The notes below the pieces were generated by a model that did not search any database, was not told the DNA's origin, and saw only the letters and a program-made list of their open reading frames with translations. Shown one piece after another: positions 6,763 through 12,871 of a stretch of DNA of 17,853 nt. The DNA comes from Microcaldota archaeon (GTDB lineage Archaea > Micrarchaeota > Micrarchaeia > Norongarragalinales > UBA10210): positions 10,727 to 28,579 of the forward strand of contig DUGE01000056.1 in assembly GCA_013331595.1 (NCBI GenBank). Reading direction: 5' to 3'. The first letter of the stretch is position 1. Each line of letters opens with the position of its first letter. Made by a program: the position numbers and the translations under genes.

Positions 6763-7117
6763 TGCTTTGAGAAACAAGGCGGATGCGGTCAGTGCCCTTG
6801 AAAAATTTCAAATGCAATCTTGCTGCACGACTTCAGTCAATGCCCTTGAATTGTTAGCCGGCGCTTTTGCTTCAAAAAGAGAATCTAACGTTTCATCGGC
6901 GAAAGCCCTGCTTTCAGCGCTGCCTTTAATTGAATTTGATTATCTTGCCGCGGAGAAAACTGCATTGTTCCAAGCGGCCCTGCAAGAGAAAGGGCAGATG
7001 CTGGAAATCAGGGATGCGTTGATTGCAGGCATTGCCTCGTCAAGAGGGGCAATTCTTGTAACTAGAAACTTGAAGCACTTTAACCGTGTTCCCGGCTTAA
7101 AAGTGGTAAAGTGGTGA
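6731..7117 (+). CDS. vapC: VapC-type PIN-domain ribonuclease toxin
   Basis: A 128-residue PIN-domain protein, the usual size for VapC, expected to cut a specific tRNA or rRNA site with Mg/Mn. The acidic active-site residues visible are D5 (V-L-D-S-D), E40 (N-A-L-E-L-L) and D95 (I-R-D-A-L-I-A). The T-R-N-x-x-H-F near 111-117 is the usual C-terminal motif, with Asn where some members carry Asp. GGAGGT (6719-6724) lies 6 bases before the ATG, inside the antitoxin gene, so the toxin has its own strong translation start. Immediately upstream is the cognate antitoxin. Confidence 0.88.
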   Translation: MFVLDSDLLVSALRNKADAVSALEKFQMQSCCTTSVNALELLAGAFASKRESNVSSAKALLSALPLIEFDYLAAEKTALFQAALQEKGQMLEIRDALIAGIASSRGAILVTRNLKHFNRVPGLKVVKW

Positions 7118-7119
7118 AA

Positions 7120-7182
7120 ATGAAAAAGAAAACTTTTCCCGTTTGCGGAAAAGGGGAACTGGCGGAAGCGGACGGCCTATAG
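7120..7182 (+). pseudogene. Possible truncated zinc-finger-like ORF
   Basis: ATG at 7120, 2 bases after the vapC stop, opens a 20-codon frame with F-P-V-C-G-K-G-E-L, which resembles the first half of a zinc-ribbon knuckle as found in small YgiT-like antitoxins. The frame stops at TAG exactly at the left edge of the palindromic element (7177-7271). Beyond the element a short frame ending at 7331 (K-K-E-L-A-D-L-K-L) could be the other end. Disruption by the element is my inference; it may instead be noise. Confidence 0.25.
7133..7153 (+). repeat. Small hairpin after vapC
   Basis: CTTTTCC (7133-7139) pairs with GGAAAAG (7147-7153) around a 7-base loop, just past the toxin stop. It may help stop transcription or protect the 3' end of the vapBC message. 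Confidence 0.35.
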
Positions 7183-7271
7183 CAAACCAAGAAAGTCTTT
7201 CGGTTGAATTTTCTTGGTTTGCGACTAGCAAAACCGGAAAAATACCGACTTACTTTCCGGTTTCGCTATAG
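7177..7271 (+). repeat. Two-hairpin element enclosed by outer inverted repeat
   Basis: Outer arms CTATAGC (7177-7183) and GCTATAG (7265-7271) enclose two strong stems. Stem A has a perfect 13-base arm at 7182-7194 pairing with 7210-7222 over a 15-base loop. Stem B pairs 7227-7240 with 7254-7267 (13 of 14 bases) over a 13-base loop. The outer arms share bases with the feet of both stems, so the fold could switch between two hairpins and a three-way junction. The 5' arms of A and B both begin AGCAAA, suggesting duplication. It could be a small non-autonomous mobile element, a regulatory RNA or a processing site; the sequence alone does not decide. Confidence 0.55.
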
Positions 7272-7327
7272 TTTCGGAAATAGGGGGCTTCGTTTTCGTT
7301 GAAAAAGGAACTCGCTGATTTGAAGTT

Positions 7328-7335
7328 GTAATATT
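7328..7335 (+). promoter_or_regulatory. TATA-like box of TraB-like gene
   Basis: GTAATATT is centred about 25 bases before the ATG at 7356, compatible with a leaderless message. GGCGG at 7341-7345 would be a weak, distant ribosome site if transcription started earlier. Confidence 0.35.
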
Positions 7336-7355
7336 CCCGCGGCGGTTTTTTACTT

Positions 7356-8222
7356 ATGGCGAAACTCGTTTTCAAGCACAAGGGCGTTGAGTACCATTTC
7401 CAACTGGGAGAGCATCGCACCGTGCCTTCTCCCGAAGAGAGAATAGTGCCCAGCGACTTGGACGCAATTGTTTTTGAAAATGGTGTGCAGAATAGTGTCC
7501 AAGGGCGGGCTGCACTGCTGGAGGCATTCCGGGCAGGAAAACCCGTTTACCTGGTGGAAAATGAAAAATTGCATGCGGAACATTCACGCCGACTTTATTC
7601 TTTTGATCAGCGGAGTTCTGAAGCAGAACGCCGTGCGTTTCTAGGTTACCTATTGTCGTCTGTAGGAAAGGTAGCTATTGCAACGAATGCAACAGTGCTT
7701 CTTGCAAATATGCTTTCCCGCAGCTTGACTAATCCCCGTCCTCTCACGCGCAGGCAATTTCTTGCCCGGATGGGAATTTTCGGCTTGACTACCGGCGCGT
7801 CTCTCGTACCCCTGTTTTCCGGCAGGCGGATGACCGGCCAGAGCCTCTTGGAGCTTGAAGAAGTAGACCGTGACGTGACTGCGTTTAGGAAAAGCGAAGG
7901 CGCTTCCAAAACAGCGGCTGAAAAAATTTCCACTTCTCTGGGCGTTACGAAAGCCGAATTGGATGCACTCCCAAACGATAATCCGCAGGGGTTGATTGCC
8001 AAGCGCAATGCCGTGATTGCAGAGGGAATTGCGCGGCTGGTTCGAAAGAAAAAATTCAGGAAGGTTGGCGTGATAGGTGGGACGTTTCATTACAATATTC
8101 CCGATTATATTTTCGACAGGGCGCTCAGGAAAAAGACGCGGGGAGAATTCGAGCCGGAGATTGTGGAAGTTCGTCCTAACGGCCTTGGTTTCGAAAATTT
8201 CCCGGAAGAAAAAGACGAATAG
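7356..8222 (+). CDS. TraB/Tiki-like protein with internal twin-arginine segment
   Basis: A 288-residue protein. The N-terminal part has L-G-E-H20-R-T-V followed by D-L-D-A-I-V-F-E41-N-G, like the G-x-x-H and conserved Glu of TraB/PrgY and Tiki-type proteins. The C-terminal part has K-R-N-A-V-I-A-E-G-I-A (216-226) and G-V-I-G-G-T-F-H245, which fit the family's R-N and second G-x-x-H motifs. Between them lies R132-R-Q-F-L followed by a hydrophobic, glycine-rich stretch (138-156), which is what a Tat signal looks like but 130 residues from the start. A weaker hydrophobic segment spans 99-121. The family includes membrane proteases and pheromone regulators; the activity here is unknown. It converges on a VapC gene. 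Confidence 0.55.
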   Translation: MAKLVFKHKGVEYHFQLGEHRTVPSPEERIVPSDLDAIVFENGVQNSVQGRAALLEAFRAGKPVYLVENEKLHAEHSRRLYSFDQRSSEAERRAFLGYLLSSVGKVAIATNATVLLANMLSRSLTNPRPLTRRQFLARMGIFGLTTGASLVPLFSGRRMTGQSLLELEEVDRDVTAFRKSEGASKTAAEKISTSLGVTKAELDALPNDNPQGLIAKRNAVIAEGIARLVRKKKFRKVGVIGGTFHYNIPDYIFDRALRKKTRGEFEPEIVEVRPNGLGFENFPEEKDE

Positions 8223-8225
8223 TGA

Positions 8226-8240
8226 AAACTTTTTGTTTCC
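8226..8240 (+). terminator. T-rich tract after TraB-like gene
   Basis: CTTTTTGTTTCCC lies in the 25-base gap between the stop of the TraB-like gene and the stop of the convergent vapC, a likely U-tract terminator for the plus-strand gene. Confidence 0.3.
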
Positions 8241-8247
8241 CGTTGGC

Positions 8248-8685
8248 TTAAGCGCGTTTCTTGAACGGGTTTATCACTTTCAGCCACGGTATTTTGCGGA
8301 AGTCCCTGTCGTTTTCGGTCACTATCGTCGAAATGTTTTCCTGCGCCATCGTCGCCGCGAGCAAAGAGTCGAAAAAATGCAGCTTGTGCTTTTCGCTTAT
8401 TTCAACTGCCCTGTCAATGGTGTTTCCATTGTAGGTTATAATTTCCGCGGAGTTGGAAAGGTCCCTCGCGAATTTTCTTGCAGTCTCGTATTCCGCCCTT
8501 GGGGAAGTCTTTTCCAGTATGACCCTACAGAATTCGGTCAGATTTTGGGCGCTTAAAACCGCCTGCCTTGAGGCCAATGCAGTCTTGAGGATTTCGCTTG
8601 CCTGGACGTATCTGCTGCTATCGCGGTCATGGGCGTAGACGAGGACGTTCGTGTCTATGAGGAGCTTATCGTTCATAAATTTCAT
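8248..8685 (-). CDS. vapC: VapC-type PIN-domain toxin (second pair)
   Basis: A 145-residue PIN-domain ribonuclease. Acidic residues expected at the metal site are D11 (L-L-I-D-T-N-V-L-V), E51 (N-L-T-E-F), D106 (F-F-D-S-L-L-A) and D126 or D128 (T-E-N-D-R-D-F). This is the full PIN tetrad, more complete than in the first pair. The ATG at 8685 overlaps the antitoxin by 20 bases; an ATG three codons later (8676) would overlap by 11. The ribosome site is weak either way, so coupling to antitoxin translation is likely. The two VapCs differ clearly in sequence, so they are not a recent duplication. Confidence 0.88.
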   Translation of the reverse strand: MKFMNDKLLIDTNVLVYAHDRDSSRYVQASEILKTALASRQAVLSAQNLTEFCRVILEKTSPRAEYETARKFARDLSNSAEIITYNGNTIDRAVEISEKHKLHFFDSLLAATMAQENISTIVTENDRDFRKIPWLKVINPFKKRA

Positions 8686-8914
8686 CCCGGTTTTCGTAAG
8701 CCTTCCTTTCGCCTAGGCGCAGGTGGAGCCCTTTCTGCATGTTTTTGATTGCCCTCTCTATGGCTTTCTGGCGCTTGTCTTTTTGCGCCATCTCCATGAC
8801 CGCTTCAGAAACCACGTAGCTAATGGCGCCTTTTTTCCCGCTGTAAATTTCCTGAGCAAGGCGCCGCAGCTGCTCTTCCACGTCATCGTCGAGCGAGACT
8901 AGAACGTTCCCCAT
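8666..8914 (-). CDS. vapB: Ribbon-helix-helix VapB-type antitoxin
   Basis: An 82-residue protein with a short N-terminal strand (V-L-V-S-L-D-D-D-V) followed by two helices (about 11-24 and 30-43), the RHH DNA-binding fold. A charged helical C-terminus would bind the toxin. GGTGGT lies a few bases before the ATG, and TATA sequence at 8944-8953 gives a leader of about 8 bases. The near-palindrome CCATATGTATGG at 8921-8932 lies where RNA synthesis would start and is a good candidate operator for autorepression. It is the first gene of the pair, as usual. Confidence 0.85.
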   Translation of the reverse strand: MGNVLVSLDDDVEEQLRRLAQEIYSGKKGAISYVVSEAVMEMAQKDKRQKAIERAIKNMQKGLHLRLGERKAYENRDEIYER

Positions 8915-8920
8915 TTTACC

Positions 8921-8953
8921 ACCATATGTATGGCGTAACTTGGATATATAAAT
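8921..8953 (-). promoter_or_regulatory. TATA box and palindromic operator of second vapBC
   Basis: On the minus strand a TTTATATATCC box (8943-8953) is followed by a 12-base sequence with inverted 5-base arms CCATA and TATGG (8921-8932) at the expected transcription start. RHH antitoxins commonly bind such short palindromes. Confidence 0.5.
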
Positions 8954-9013
8954 ATGTTTCTTTCAGATAGATATAGATGCTGAATTGTCGGCCGGCAGGG
9001 GCTGGCTATTTCC

Positions 9014-9205
9014 CTATTTACCGTTGGTTTTCGATTCGCTCTCGCGCTGTTCCTTGTCGTACGCTTCAATATCGCGGCGGATGAGCTCGCGGATCAAGTC
9101 CTGCACGCTTGGAAAGTTCCTTTTCCCCTCCGCGTGCTCCTTCAGCTCCCAGTCAAGGGGAACTGTTACTAGAAAAGATTCGGAATCGCTTCCCAAAAAC
9201 ATCAC
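9014..9205 (-). CDS. Orphan ribbon-helix-helix protein
   Basis: About 60 residues: a strand F-L-V-T-V-P-L-D, a turn with N-F-P-S, a helix V-Q-D-L-I-R-E-L-I-R-R-D-I, and a charged Lys/Glu/Ser tail. This is the RHH pattern of CopG/ParD/VapB regulators. The start is uncertain: AGGTGAT (9201-9207) overlaps the GTG at 9205 and the ATG at 9202, whereas a TTG at 9196 sits 4 bases after it, the same spacing as in the first vapB gene. No toxin gene adjoins it; the next gene downstream is the antitoxin of another pair, 99 bases away. It could be an orphan antitoxin, or a second repressor of the neighbouring pair. Confidence 0.65.
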   Translation of the reverse strand: MMFLGSDSESFLVTVPLDWELKEHAEGKRNFPSVQDLIRELIRRDIEAYDKEQRESESKTNGK

Positions 9206-9219
9206 CTAGCTTGTTATAA

Positions 9220-9257
9220 CCCCGTTTGGTTGCCTGGGCATTCCAACGGGTTTTTTT
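9220..9257 (+). terminator. Hairpin plus T-tract, orphan terminator-like
   Basis: CCCGTTTGG (9221-9229) pairs imperfectly (one bulge) with CCAACGGG (9243-9250) and is followed by TTTTTTT. It looks like an intrinsic terminator reading rightward, yet no plus-strand gene ends nearby. It may instead act in the promoter region of the minus-strand RHH gene. Confidence 0.3.
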
Positions 9258-9453
9258 CGCCCTAAGCGGGCTGCTCAAGCCATTCTAACCAATTTCGTAT
9301 ATAAAAACATATGCCCGCATATTTTTCGGGCGGTTTGGCGGCGGGAAACCGTTTTTCCCTGTTTTTTCTCGATTTTAAAATCTGGAAACCTATGGAAACA
9401 TATTTGTGGAATAGCAATGTTTTTAAATACAACTTGATTTTGAATTTCACTGC

Positions 9454-9461
9454 TTTATATA
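9454..9461 (+). promoter_or_regulatory. TATA box of first ftsZ
   Basis: TTTATATA is centred about 100 bases before the ATG at 9558. The predicted transcript has a leader of about 75 bases containing the ribosome site GAGGCGAT (9544-9551). An alternative box TTTTTAAATA lies at 9420-9429. Confidence 0.5.
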
Positions 9462-9557
9462 CGCGCCCAACCGGCGAGCGGCTCGAGACTAAGGGTCTTT
9501 TCGCGGCTTGGGGGGCGCGGGGAAAAAGGCAGAATACCCACCAGAGGCGATTGAGAT

Positions 9558-10625
9558 ATGGAAGATATTGTGAGGAGTGCTTTGCAAACCCCTTCGACGG
9601 CAACAAACAAGAGCGGAGAAGAGTTTGAGGAAATAAAGATATCCGTAATCGGCGTCGGAGGCGGAGGAAACAACACCGTCAACCGATTGAAGCGCTTGAA
9701 CGTCAAGGGCGCGCAGCTCGTCGCGTGCAACACCGACCGGCAGCATTTGAGCATGCTTGATGATTCCATTACAAAACTTTTGCTCGGAAAGAGCGTCACC
9801 AAGGGATTGGGTGCAGGGGGTTTTCCGGACGTTGGCGCAAAGTGCGCTGAAGTCGACAGGCCTGCCCTTGAAAAGCTTCTCGCTAACACGCACTTGGTTT
9901 TCCTCTGCGCCGGAATGGGTGGTGGAACTGGCACAGGTGCTGCCCCAGTGGTAGCCCAGGTTGCCAAAGACCAGGGTGCAATCGTCGTTGCCATGGTTAC
10001 CTACCCGTTCAATTTGGAGAGGGCGCGCGTAACAAAGGCTGACGAGGGAATTACTCGTCTGCGCGAGGTTTGCGACAGCGTCATTGTTTTGGACAACAAC
10101 CGCCTTGTCGAACTCGTGCCCAACCTGCCTATGAACCAGGCGTTCCTCGTGGCAGATGAAATTCTTGCCAAGGCAGTGGGCGGTTTGGTCTTCACAATAA
10201 CCCAGCCTTCGCTCGTCAACATTGATTTTGCAGACGTGCGTGCAATCATGGGCAACGGCGACGTTGGAATGATTGCCGTTGGAACTGGCAAAGGTCCGAA
10301 CAAGGTTGAGGATGCAGTTGACGGCGTTCTCAAGAACCGCTTGCTTGACGTTGACTTTGACGGTGCCAAGGGTGCGTTGATTCACATTGCAGGAGGGGCT
10401 GACCTTACTTTGGGCGACGCGATTCGCGCTGGAGAACTGCTTACGGGCTCAATGGACCCGACTGCTTCGGTAAAGTGGGGCGCAAGGCTTGTTCCCGAGT
10501 ACGACGGCAAGCTGGAAATCACTGCGATTGTCACGGGCGTGAAGAGCAGCCACATTGTCGGAAGGACCACGCCCAAGGCGCAGCAAACGCAGCAAAAGCA
10601 GTACGAAATCGAAATCGTCGGTTGA
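9558..10625 (+). CDS. ftsZ: Cell division protein FtsZ, first paralogue
   Basis: A tubulin-like GTPase that polymerises into the division ring. The 355 residues contain the nucleotide-binding G34-G-G-G-N, the tubulin signature G121-G-G-T-G-T-G127, and N181-R for nucleotide contact. The catalytic T7 loop is N221-I-D-F-A-D226, so GTPase sites look intact. After the core (to about 330) come a short Gln-rich linker and a C-terminal tail E-I-E-I-V-G, where partners such as SepF would bind. GAGGCGAT lies 6 bases before the ATG. Many archaea have FtsZ1 and FtsZ2; I cannot say from sequence alone which this is. The gene ends inside a strong hairpin. Confidence 0.95.
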   Translation: MEDIVRSALQTPSTATNKSGEEFEEIKISVIGVGGGGNNTVNRLKRLNVKGAQLVACNTDRQHLSMLDDSITKLLLGKSVTKGLGAGGFPDVGAKCAEVDRPALEKLLANTHLVFLCAGMGGGTGTGAAPVVAQVAKDQGAIVVAMVTYPFNLERARVTKADEGITRLREVCDSVIVLDNNRLVELVPNLPMNQAFLVADEILAKAVGGLVFTITQPSLVNIDFADVRAIMGNGDVGMIAVGTGKGPNKVEDAVDGVLKNRLLDVDFDGAKGALIHIAGGADLTLGDAIRAGELLTGSMDPTASVKWGARLVPEYDGKLEITAIVTGVKSSHIVGRTTPKAQQTQQKQYEIEIVG

Positions 10626-10664
10626 CATCCCTTTTCTTTTTGAAAAAAGAAAGGTCTGTCAACC
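10620..10664 (+). terminator. Long hairpin over ftsZ stop codon
   Basis: GGTTGACA (10620-10627) pairs perfectly with TGTCAACC (10657-10664). Within it, after a small internal loop, CCTTT-CTTTTT pairs with AAAAA-GAAAGG. The TGA of ftsZ lies in the left arm. A run of eight T at 10682-10689 and further T-tracts to about 10714 follow, so it probably terminates or limits transcription into the second ftsZ. Similar CCTTTTCTT/AAGAAAAGG arms recur at 12019-12039. Confidence 0.6.
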
Positions 10665-10765
10665 CCAAAGAAAAACATTTGTTTTTTTTCATTTTTGTTT
10701 TTTATTTTTGTTTTGAGAGAGGGAAAAGAGAGAAATCGAATATACCTGCCGGAGATGATGTGTGG

Positions 10766-11827
10766 ATGAACAGTTTGATAGAAGAAGCAATGCGAACACA
10801 GCCTGAAGCTAAGGAAGCCAAGCTCGGCGACTCAAAAATTCAGATTACTGTTGCTGGCATCGGCGGCGCGGGAACTAACACCGTGCACCGCCTGCACAAG
10901 ATGGGCATTCAAAGTGCGAAAACAATAGCGATTAATACCGACCGCAAGCACTTGGAAATGATTGATGCAGACCGCAGGTTTCTGATCGGCGCGCAGTTGA
11001 CGCGCGGTTTGGGAGCGGGTGGTTTTCCTGAAATTGGCATGAAGGCCGCTGAGCAAAGCCGCGATAAGATTGCCGAAGCACTCTCGGGAAGCGAATTGGT
11101 TTTCATCACCTCTGGAATGGGAGGCGGTACGGGCACTGGAGCAGCTCCTGTGGTGGCACGCATTGCCAAGGAGCAGGGCGCCATTGTAGTTGCAATGGTC
11201 ACCTATCCCTTTGCCCTTGAGAGGGCGAGGCTGACTAAGGCCGACTGGGGTTTGGACGCTTTGAGGGAAAGCTGCGACACTACGGTCATCATCGACAACA
11301 ACAGGCTCGTTGAATACGTGCCGAACTTGCCCATGAACCAGGCTTTCGCAGTTGCAGACACTCTCGTTGCCAAGGCCGTCAAGGGAATTGCCGACACGGT
11401 CATGCTCCCTTCGCTCGTGAACATTGACTTTGCCGACTTGCGCATGATTATGGGCAATGCTGGCGACGCCATGATTTCGATTGGCGAGGGTTCAGGCAGC
11501 CAACGGGCAGCGGCCGCAGTCAAATCGAGCTTGGAACACCCGCTGTTGGATGTTGACTACCGCGGCAGCAAAGGCGCTTTGGTGTTGATTCAAGGCGGTT
11601 CTTCCCTCACTCTTGGCGAGGCCATTGAGGTTGGAGAGGGCATAACCGAGACGTTTGACAACAATGCTTACGTCAAGTGGGGAGCGAGAATCATTCCCGA
11701 GCTTGGCGAAAAGATTGTCGTAACGAGCGTTGTCACGGGAGTGACTTCGCCGCACGTGCTGTCGCACGAGCAGAGGCACAAGGGTTCGGTCAACGAGGCC
11801 GTCGGCCTGCCCATGATCGACCTGTAG
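10766..11827 (+). CDS. ftsZ: Cell division protein FtsZ, second paralogue
   Basis: A 353-residue second FtsZ. The tubulin signature G119-G-G-T-G-T-G125 and T7 loop N219-I-D-F-A-D224 are present, so it should hydrolyse GTP and co-polymerise or act separately from the first copy. The two proteins are strongly alike through the core but differ at both ends. Here the tail reads G-L-P-M-I-D-L, a hydrophobic terminus of the kind used for partner binding, against E-I-E-I-V-G in the first. I chose the ATG at 10766: GGAGATGAT (10751-10759) lies 6 bases upstream. A GTG two codons earlier is possible. The frame stays open far upstream into the first ftsZ, but that part is a shadow. Confidence 0.94.
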   Translation: MNSLIEEAMRTQPEAKEAKLGDSKIQITVAGIGGAGTNTVHRLHKMGIQSAKTIAINTDRKHLEMIDADRRFLIGAQLTRGLGAGGFPEIGMKAAEQSRDKIAEALSGSELVFITSGMGGGTGTGAAPVVARIAKEQGAIVVAMVTYPFALERARLTKADWGLDALRESCDTTVIIDNNRLVEYVPNLPMNQAFAVADTLVAKAVKGIADTVMLPSLVNIDFADLRMIMGNAGDAMISIGEGSGSQRAAAAVKSSLEHPLLDVDYRGSKGALVLIQGGSSLTLGEAIEVGEGITETFDNNAYVKWGARIIPELGEKIVVTSVVTGVTSPHVLSHEQRHKGSVNEAVGLPMIDL

Positions 11828-11830
11828 CCC

Positions 11831-11912
11831 GCTTTTTCTTCGTTGCAGAAGCGTTTTCGCTTCTGCGACGTGTCGCAGAGCAAAGCTCTGCGTGCATTGT
11901 AAAAGAAAAAGC
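11831..11912 (+). repeat. Two hairpins within a 10-bp outer stem
   Basis: GCTTTTTCTT (11831-11840) pairs perfectly with AAGAAAAAGC (11903-11912). Inside are a 13-base stem 11841-11853/11858-11870 (one G-T pair, TTTT loop) and an 8-base perfect stem CGCAGAGC (11874-11881) with GCTCTGCG (11885-11892) around AAA. The layout, an outer stem enclosing two hairpins, is the same as at 7177-7271, although the sequence differs. It begins 3 bases after the ftsZ stop. Confidence 0.6.
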
Positions 11913-11986
11913 AGGCGCGCAAAAAGAAAACCTTGGTTTTTTTACTTTGTTTTTCGCCCCGTTCTTTTTTCAGGGGTGCATGTTTC

Positions 11987-12014
11987 CCACCCTCAAAGGT
12001 TCTTTTGGGGGTGG
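11987..12014 (+). repeat. Hairpin with C-rich arm
   Basis: CCACCCTCAAAG (11987-11998) pairs with CTTTTGGGGGTGG (12002-12014) over a GTT loop, with one G-T pair and one bulged T. It is part of the hairpin array. Confidence 0.45.
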
Positions 12015-12018
12015 CGGA

Positions 12019-12039
12019 CCTTTTCTTGTGAAGAAAAGG
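12019..12039 (+). repeat. Perfect 9-bp pyrimidine/purine hairpin
   Basis: CCTTTTCTT (12019-12027) pairs perfectly with AAGAAAAGG (12031-12039) over a 3-base loop. The arms closely match those of the hairpin downstream of the first ftsZ (10629-10654). Confidence 0.5.
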
Positions 12040-12074
12040 GATGCCAGTTGCCACAACAATCGCCCGCTGGGTTT

Positions 12075-12098
12075 CCGTCGGCAGTAAAATGCTGGCGG
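12075..12098 (+). repeat. Hairpin with two G-T pairs
   Basis: CCGTCGGCA (12075-12083) pairs with TGCTGGCGG (12090-12098), 9 pairs including two G-T pairs, around a 6-base loop. The G-T pairs on this strand favour an RNA role read rightward. It is the last clear member of the array. Confidence 0.4.
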
Positions 12099-12169
12099 AA
12101 CTCAGGTGGGTCTCTTTTTCGCATTTTGGCCGGTTTTTTATTTCACTCCGGTTTATTGCGCTTTGGAGC

Positions 12170-12871
12170 TTAATCGGAAAGTTTTTCTTCGATTTCAATC
12201 AAAACCGTTTTCAATTTCAACATACTCGTTTCGTCGAATTTTTTCGTTTCAAAAACCCCTTTAAACGAATTTTCGAAGTTGGCGTTTTCAAGGATTTTTT
12301 TCTCGGATGAAATTACTTTCTTGTTTTCACTTGTGTTTCCTCCGCCCTCGATAAAATGCCCAATTATTTTTTGCGGGTCGGCGGTTTCGATTAGCGCTAC
12401 CGCGTCTCGCATGTCGGTTTCCCGTCCCGCATTTATTTTAAGTGCGATCAGCAATTCTCTTTCTGGAACTTTCAATGATACTTCCTTTTCGATTCCAGTT
12501 ATTTTCATTTTTTTTGAATGGGCGTACAGGTAATCGAAGCTCCAGAAGGAATCGCTTTGCCTTGACGCGAGTCCGTTGACCATAAAGTCAACGGTTACCG
12601 GAAACTTGCCTTTCCTTTTGTACTGGAAAAACTCCGCTTCGTGGTGGTGTAAAGTTTTGAAAATGCTTTTTTCAAAGCCCCTGGCTTCAGCTGTGGAAAC
12701 GAATTGGTGCAAATCTTTTTTCCTCACTACCACGTCGGCATCGACCGAAAACCTGTGCCTGAATGCGCTTACCGCATAACCGCCCACTAATACAAATTCG
12801 AGGTTTGTTTTGGAAAAATCCTGCAATACTGCGAAAACATCATTCTCGCGTTCCACAAAAGCTTCAAGCAA
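12170..12871 (-). CDS. AbiEii-like nucleotidyltransferase toxin
   Basis: A 233-residue protein with the minimal nucleotidyltransferase pattern: G30-G31-Y-A-V, then D44-A-D46 and a third acidic residue D95 (V-T-V-D-F). Further on K145-I-N-A-G-R150-E-T-D-M-R-D156 matches the conserved lysine and R-D region of AbiEii/DUF1814 proteins. Type IV AbiEii toxins add nucleotides to RNA acceptors such as tRNA; that activity is inferred here. The start is TTG at 12871, with GAGG 5 bases upstream, overlapping the partner's stop by 8 bases. The C-terminal 60 residues are Lys/Glu/Asn-rich and may be a lineage-specific extension. Confidence 0.72.
   Translation of the reverse strand: MLEAFVERENDVFAVLQDFSKTNLEFVLVGGYAVSAFRHRFSVDADVVVRKKDLHQFVSTAEARGFEKSIFKTLHHHEAEFFQYKRKGKFPVTVDFMVNGLASRQSDSFWSFDYLYAHSKKMKITGIEKEVSLKVPERELLIALKINAGRETDMRDAVALIETADPQKIIGHFIEGGGNTSENKKVISSEKKILENANFENSFKGVFETKKFDETSMLKLKTVLIEIEEKLSD

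Larger units (their letters stand above)
9206..9557 (+). other. Intergenic region upstream of first ftsZ
   Basis: A 352-base stretch without a credible gene between divergent units. It holds an imperfect hairpin followed by seven T (9220-9257), a TATATAAA at about 9298-9306, a second weak hairpin (CGGTTT/AAACCG near 9340), a TTTTTAAATA at 9420-9429, the likely ftsZ TATA box TTTATATA at 9454-9461, and a GC-rich leader of about 75 bases. A 105-codon frame crosses it but has no family likeness and overlaps ftsZ. Confidence 0.6.
11828..12169 (+). other. Hairpin-rich spacer after second ftsZ
   Basis: This 342-base region has no credible gene and lies between convergent units. It holds at least five inverted repeats in a row, listed separately, plus a CCCC/GGGG pair at about 11957-11976 and T-rich tracts (11936-11943, 11964-11970, 12114-12145). 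The density of distinct perfect stems is far above the rest of the window, apart from 7133-7271. Confidence 0.6.

Noticed and set aside
9311..9628. 105-codon plus-strand frame upstream of ftsZ
   Set aside because: It overlaps the ftsZ start and promoter region and resembles no protein.
9489..10385. 298-codon minus-strand frame opposite the first ftsZ
   Set aside because: It is antisense to a clearly recognised FtsZ coding frame, has no family likeness, and its composition is that of a shadow frame.
10475..10765. N-terminal extension of the second FtsZ
   Set aside because: The extension runs through the end of the first ftsZ and the hairpin, is low-complexity, and a good ribosome site precedes the ATG at 10766.
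11990..12060. Possible H/ACA guide RNA (hairpin followed by ACA)
   Set aside because: No K-turn or pseudouridylation pocket is visible, and the ACA is not at the expected distance.
12041..12310. 89-codon plus-strand frame in the hairpin spacer
   Set aside because: It runs antisense into the nucleotidyltransferase gene, has no proper ribosome site, and its hydrophobic look comes from T-rich DNA.
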